Notes under the pieces: model-generated
What the model was told of the DNA's origin: nothing
Databases searched by the model: none
Seen by the model: only the letters and a program-made list of their open reading frames with translations
Made by a program: the position numbers and the translations under genes
Shown: positions 63,924-64,000 of the stretch, in pieces
Layout: the number at the start of each line of letters is the position of its first letter
Numbering within the stretch: position 1 is the first letter of the stretch
From: Viridibacterium sediminicola
Lineage (GTDB): Bacteria; Pseudomonadota; Gammaproteobacteria; Burkholderiales; Rhodocyclaceae
Assembly: GCF_039631295.1 (NCBI RefSeq)
Contig: NZ_JBDIVE010000003.1
Coordinates: forward strand, 354,755-418,754
DNA: 64,000 nt
Reading direction: 5' to 3'

Positions 63924-64000
63924 TGAATCGCCCCGGGTTTTCTAGACACCCTGAAGCCTTAAACTTTCAGGCTGATGGAGGTGTTTATGAGCAACAAGCG
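63924..64000 (+). mobile_element. Left end of an IS3-family-like insertion sequence
   Basis: Begins TGAATCGCCCCGGGTTTTCT, of the TGAAC/T...GGGTTTT type seen at IS3-family ends, followed by a hairpin (CTGAAGCC/GGCTGATGG region), a GGAGG site and an ATG at 63987 opening a frame MSNKR that leaves the window; IS3 OrfA proteins often begin in this way. The rest of the element is not visible. Confidence 0.6.

Overview
The window is high-GC chromosomal DNA from a betaproteobacterium, most likely of the Rhodocyclales; this is inferred from gene content and order, not from a database search. The run rlmN-pilW-rodZ-ispG-hisS-yfgM-bamB-der-hfq-hflX-hflK-hflC-hisZ-purA, the use of HisZ, the petABC-sspA-sspB block and the cidA/lrgAB pair are typical of that class. 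Codon use is dense in GC up to about 47 kb and becomes visibly more mixed and AT-richer in the right-hand 14 kb.

Layout. 0-5 kb: partial alginate lyase, a DEAD-box RNA helicase with a repetitive basic tail, and a thyA-folA operon on the minus strand. 4.5-10 kb: a PilZ-like protein, accA, tilS and a convergent lrgAB pair. 10-25.6 kb: a long plus-strand housekeeping run (ndk to purA) covering nucleotide metabolism, rRNA/tRNA modification, type IV pilus and cell-shape proteins, isoprenoid and histidyl-tRNA synthesis, outer-membrane assembly, ribosome GTPases, Hfq and the HflKC membrane protease regulator. 25.7-26.1 kb: two tandem minus-strand tRNA-Leu(CAG) genes, each with its own terminator. 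26-36 kb: rnr-rlmB, the SRP RNA, katG with a short leader ORF, dnaX-ybaB-recR and a NagD-type phosphatase. 36.5-42 kb: the cytochrome bc1 operon petABC behind an FNR-type site, then sspA, sspB and a His-rich cation diffusion facilitator. 41.9-45.5 kb: an ATP-grasp/alpha-E fusion and a transglutaminase split by a 271-bp MITE-like element. 46-49 kb: diguanylate cyclase, Nudix hydrolase, a lipoprotein and a secreted protein.

The main accessory feature is a sedentary chromosomal integron cassette array from about 50.4 kb (perhaps 49.2 kb) to at least 63.7 kb. About twenty similar attC sites, mostly 70-97 bp, separate small minus-strand genes. Polarity of the attC sites matches the genes, so attI and the integrase gene should lie to the right, outside the window. 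Cassettes encode small acidic or immunity-like proteins (DUF4279, WapI-like, Imm33-like, DUF695, SUKH-like), lipoproteins, small membrane proteins, transporters, acetyltransferases and a hydrolase. In twelve cassettes the stop codon lies in the attC R'' core. The array carries two decayed IS1111-type (IS110 superfamily) transposase fragments sitting at attC sites, a heavily mutated DUF4261 pseudogene, and at its right end an IS3-like element that truncates an acetyltransferase cassette.
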